Origin: Methylosinus sp. PW1
GTDB lineage: Bacteria; Pseudomonadota; Alphaproteobacteria; Rhizobiales; Beijerinckiaceae
Length of the DNA: 64,000 nt
Assembly (NCBI RefSeq): GCF_000745215.1
Contig: NZ_JQNK01000008.1
Span: 558,001-622,000, forward strand
Reading direction: 5' to 3'
Shown here: positions 62,793 to 64,000 of the stretch, piece after piece
Layout of the letters: each line of letters starts with the position of its first letter
How positions within the stretch are numbered: position 1 is the stretch's first letter
Notes under the pieces: model-generated
What the model was told of the DNA's origin: nothing
The model's database searches: none
Seen by the model: the letters and a program-made list of their open reading frames with translations, nothing else
Program-made: the position numbers and the translations under genes

Positions 62793-64000
62793 ATGCGCTT
62801 CACAGGTTTTCTCGCTTTCGCCGCGACGCTCGGCGGCGCGCTGCTTCCCTTCGCTGCCCATGGGCAGGCGCAACGCGTCGAGATCGACGCCGACGCCATC
62901 GGCGGCGTGGTGACGAGCCGATTCGGGCCGGAGGCGGGCGTCTGGGTCATCGCCGAGACGACCGAGCTCGGCACGCGCTACGCCAAGATCGTCGTGACCG
63001 ACGATCTTGGCCGCTATGTCATTCCCGATCTGCCCAAGGCGCATTATCGCGTGTGGACGCGCGGCTATGGGCTGGTGGATTCCAAGAAGATCGCCGCCGA
63101 GCCGGGCAAGCTCGTCGATCATGAGGCTTCCGTCGCGCCGAGCCTCGAGGCGGCGGCGCAATATTACCCGCCGATCTACTGGCTCTCGCTGCTGCGCGTG
63201 CCGGACAAGGCCAAATTCCCCGGCACGGGGCCGTCCGGCAATGGCGTGCCGGAGAATTTCAAATCGCAGGAGCAATGGCTCGATCTCGTCAAGACCAATG
63301 GCTGCGGGCCGTGCCACCAGCTCGGCAATTATGCGACGCGCACCATATCGCCGGCGCTCGGCCATTTCGAGACGTCGCAGGAGGCCTGGGCGCGGCGCCT
63401 GCGCTCCGGTCAGGCGGGGTCGGCGATGGTCAACACGATTTCCCGTCTCGATACGACCGACGGCGGTCAGCTGGCGCTGTTCGCCGATTGGACCGATCGC
63501 ATAAAGGCCGGCGAGCTGCCGCATGAGACGCCGCCGCGCCCCTCCGGCGTCGAGCGCAATATCGTCGTCACCGTGCGCGAATGGGCCTCGCCCAAACATT
63601 ATCTGCATGATCTCGCCATCACCGACAAGCGCAAGCCGACCGTCAACGCCAAGGGCCTCATCTATGGCGCGACGGAGCTCGGCAGCGACGACATTCCGGT
63701 GATCGATCCGCAGACGAACAAGAAATGGCTCATCGACGCCAAGGTGCGCGACGCCGATACGCCGTCTTCTCTGCTCGGCAATCCGGTGGTCGATCCTTCG
63801 CCCTATTTGGGAAGCGAGGCGATCTGGAACAGCAAGTTCAACGCGCATACGCCGACATTGGACGAGACGGGAAAAATCTATTTCGCCGCGCAGGCGCGCG
63901 CGCCGAAGAATGCGCCCGCCTTCTGCGACAAGAATTCGTCGCTGCGCTCGGCGCAGCTCTATCCGCTCTCGGCGCGGCCCGAAGGTTTCTCGGGCGGTCA
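62793..64000 (+). CDS. Partial carboxypeptidase-regulatory-like / c-type cytochrome protein
   Basis: The first 402 codons of a gene that runs off the right edge, starting at ATG 62793. A signal peptide ends near AAHGQA. A beta-sandwich carboxypeptidase-regulatory-like domain follows (GGVVTSRFGPEAGVWVIAET, DDLGRYVIPDLPKAHYRVW). A c-type haem site sits near residue 171 (NGCGPCHQLG, CxxCH). The part after residue 250 (WASPKHYLHDLAITDK...) looks like the start of a beta-propeller (Vgb/NHL-type) region. It is periplasmic and probably a haem-linked dehydrogenase or electron-transfer protein. The C-terminus is not visible. Confidence 0.8.
   Translation, partial: MRFTGFLAFAATLGGALLPFAAHGQAQRVEIDADAIGGVVTSRFGPEAGVWVIAETTELGTRYAKIVVTDDLGRYVIPDLPKAHYRVWTRGYGLVDSKKIAAEPGKLVDHEASVAPSLEAAAQYYPPIYWLSLLRVPDKAKFPGTGPSGNGVPENFKSQEQWLDLVKTNGCGPCHQLGNYATRTISPALGHFETSQEAWARRLRSGQAGSAMVNTISRLDTTDGGQLALFADWTDRIKAGELPHETPPRPSGVERNIVVTVREWASPKHYLHDLAITDKRKPTVNAKGLIYGATELGSDDIPVIDPQTNKKWLIDAKVRDADTPSSLLGNPVVDPSPYLGSEAIWNSKFNAHTPTLDETGKIYFAAQARAPKNAPAFCDKNSSLRSAQLYPLSARPEGFSGG

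Overview
This window is GC-rich alphaproteobacterial chromosome, most probably Hyphomicrobiales (Rhizobiales) and plausibly a Methylocystaceae/Beijerinckiaceae-type genome. The argument is gene order: lnt–xre–metK–trmB, trx/TPR–Lon-N–Trm112–tesB, and glyA–nrdR–ribD–ribE–ribH–nusB–thiL–hppA are typical neighbourhoods in that order. DUF1192, DUF2865 and a metabolic H+-pyrophosphatase also fit. The genus cannot be proved from this window. I saw no rRNA, tRNA, CRISPR array, prophage or transposase.

Layout. 1-4.2 kb: a truncated glycosyltransferase-like gene, a repeat-rich gap, two tandem paralogous glycosyltransferases and a patatin-like lipase. 4.2-6.8 kb: a parDE pair, hrcA and a compositionally foreign DUF4145 gene. 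6.9-8.9 kb: glnK-amt with a candidate sigma-54 promoter. 9-16.4 kb: housekeeping genes on the minus strand (tesB, Trm112, Lon-N, thioredoxin/TPR, trmB, metK, xre, lnt). 16.5-20.1 kb: a flavodoxin-fold protein, an unusual DUF350 / Ser-Gly-His-rich membrane protein / glutathionylspermidine-synthase-like ATP-grasp cluster with an apparent internal duplication, and a 2Fe-2S ferredoxin. 20.3-24.2 kb: a TPR membrane protein, der, two small membrane proteins and a J-domain protein. 24.3-27.2 kb: the rubrerythrin / CCG Fe-S protein / DUF3501 cluster. 28-30.5 kb: prfC and a parDE operon split by a perfect 166-bp tandem duplication. 31-42 kb: a secreted phosphoesterase, then the glyA-rib-nusB-thiL-hppA region.

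42-50 kb is an accessory stretch: an orphan ribbon-helix-helix protein, a PIN-domain/partner pair, a YcjX-like NTPase, two tandem genes encoding the same 38-residue secreted peptide, sixA, csaA, a TacAT-like toxin-antitoxin pair, and a TetR regulator divergent from DUF4287/DoxX genes. 50-64 kb: SleB hydrolase, YjbQ, ppdK, DUF1192, tsaD, a PLD-like protein, gpsA, a GT39-like membrane protein whose N-terminus is read from an intergenic repeat, several small secreted proteins, and a partial c-type cytochrome/carboxypeptidase-regulatory-like protein.

Three or more families of imperfect-palindrome intergenic repeats (A, B, C below) and REP-like pairs punctuate the window. Two of them touch the 5' ends of membrane or sugar-transfer genes. 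The most unusual signals are the tandem identical secreted micropeptides, the ATP-grasp/DUF350 cluster, the duplication-split toxin-antitoxin operon and the repeat-encoded protein N-terminus.
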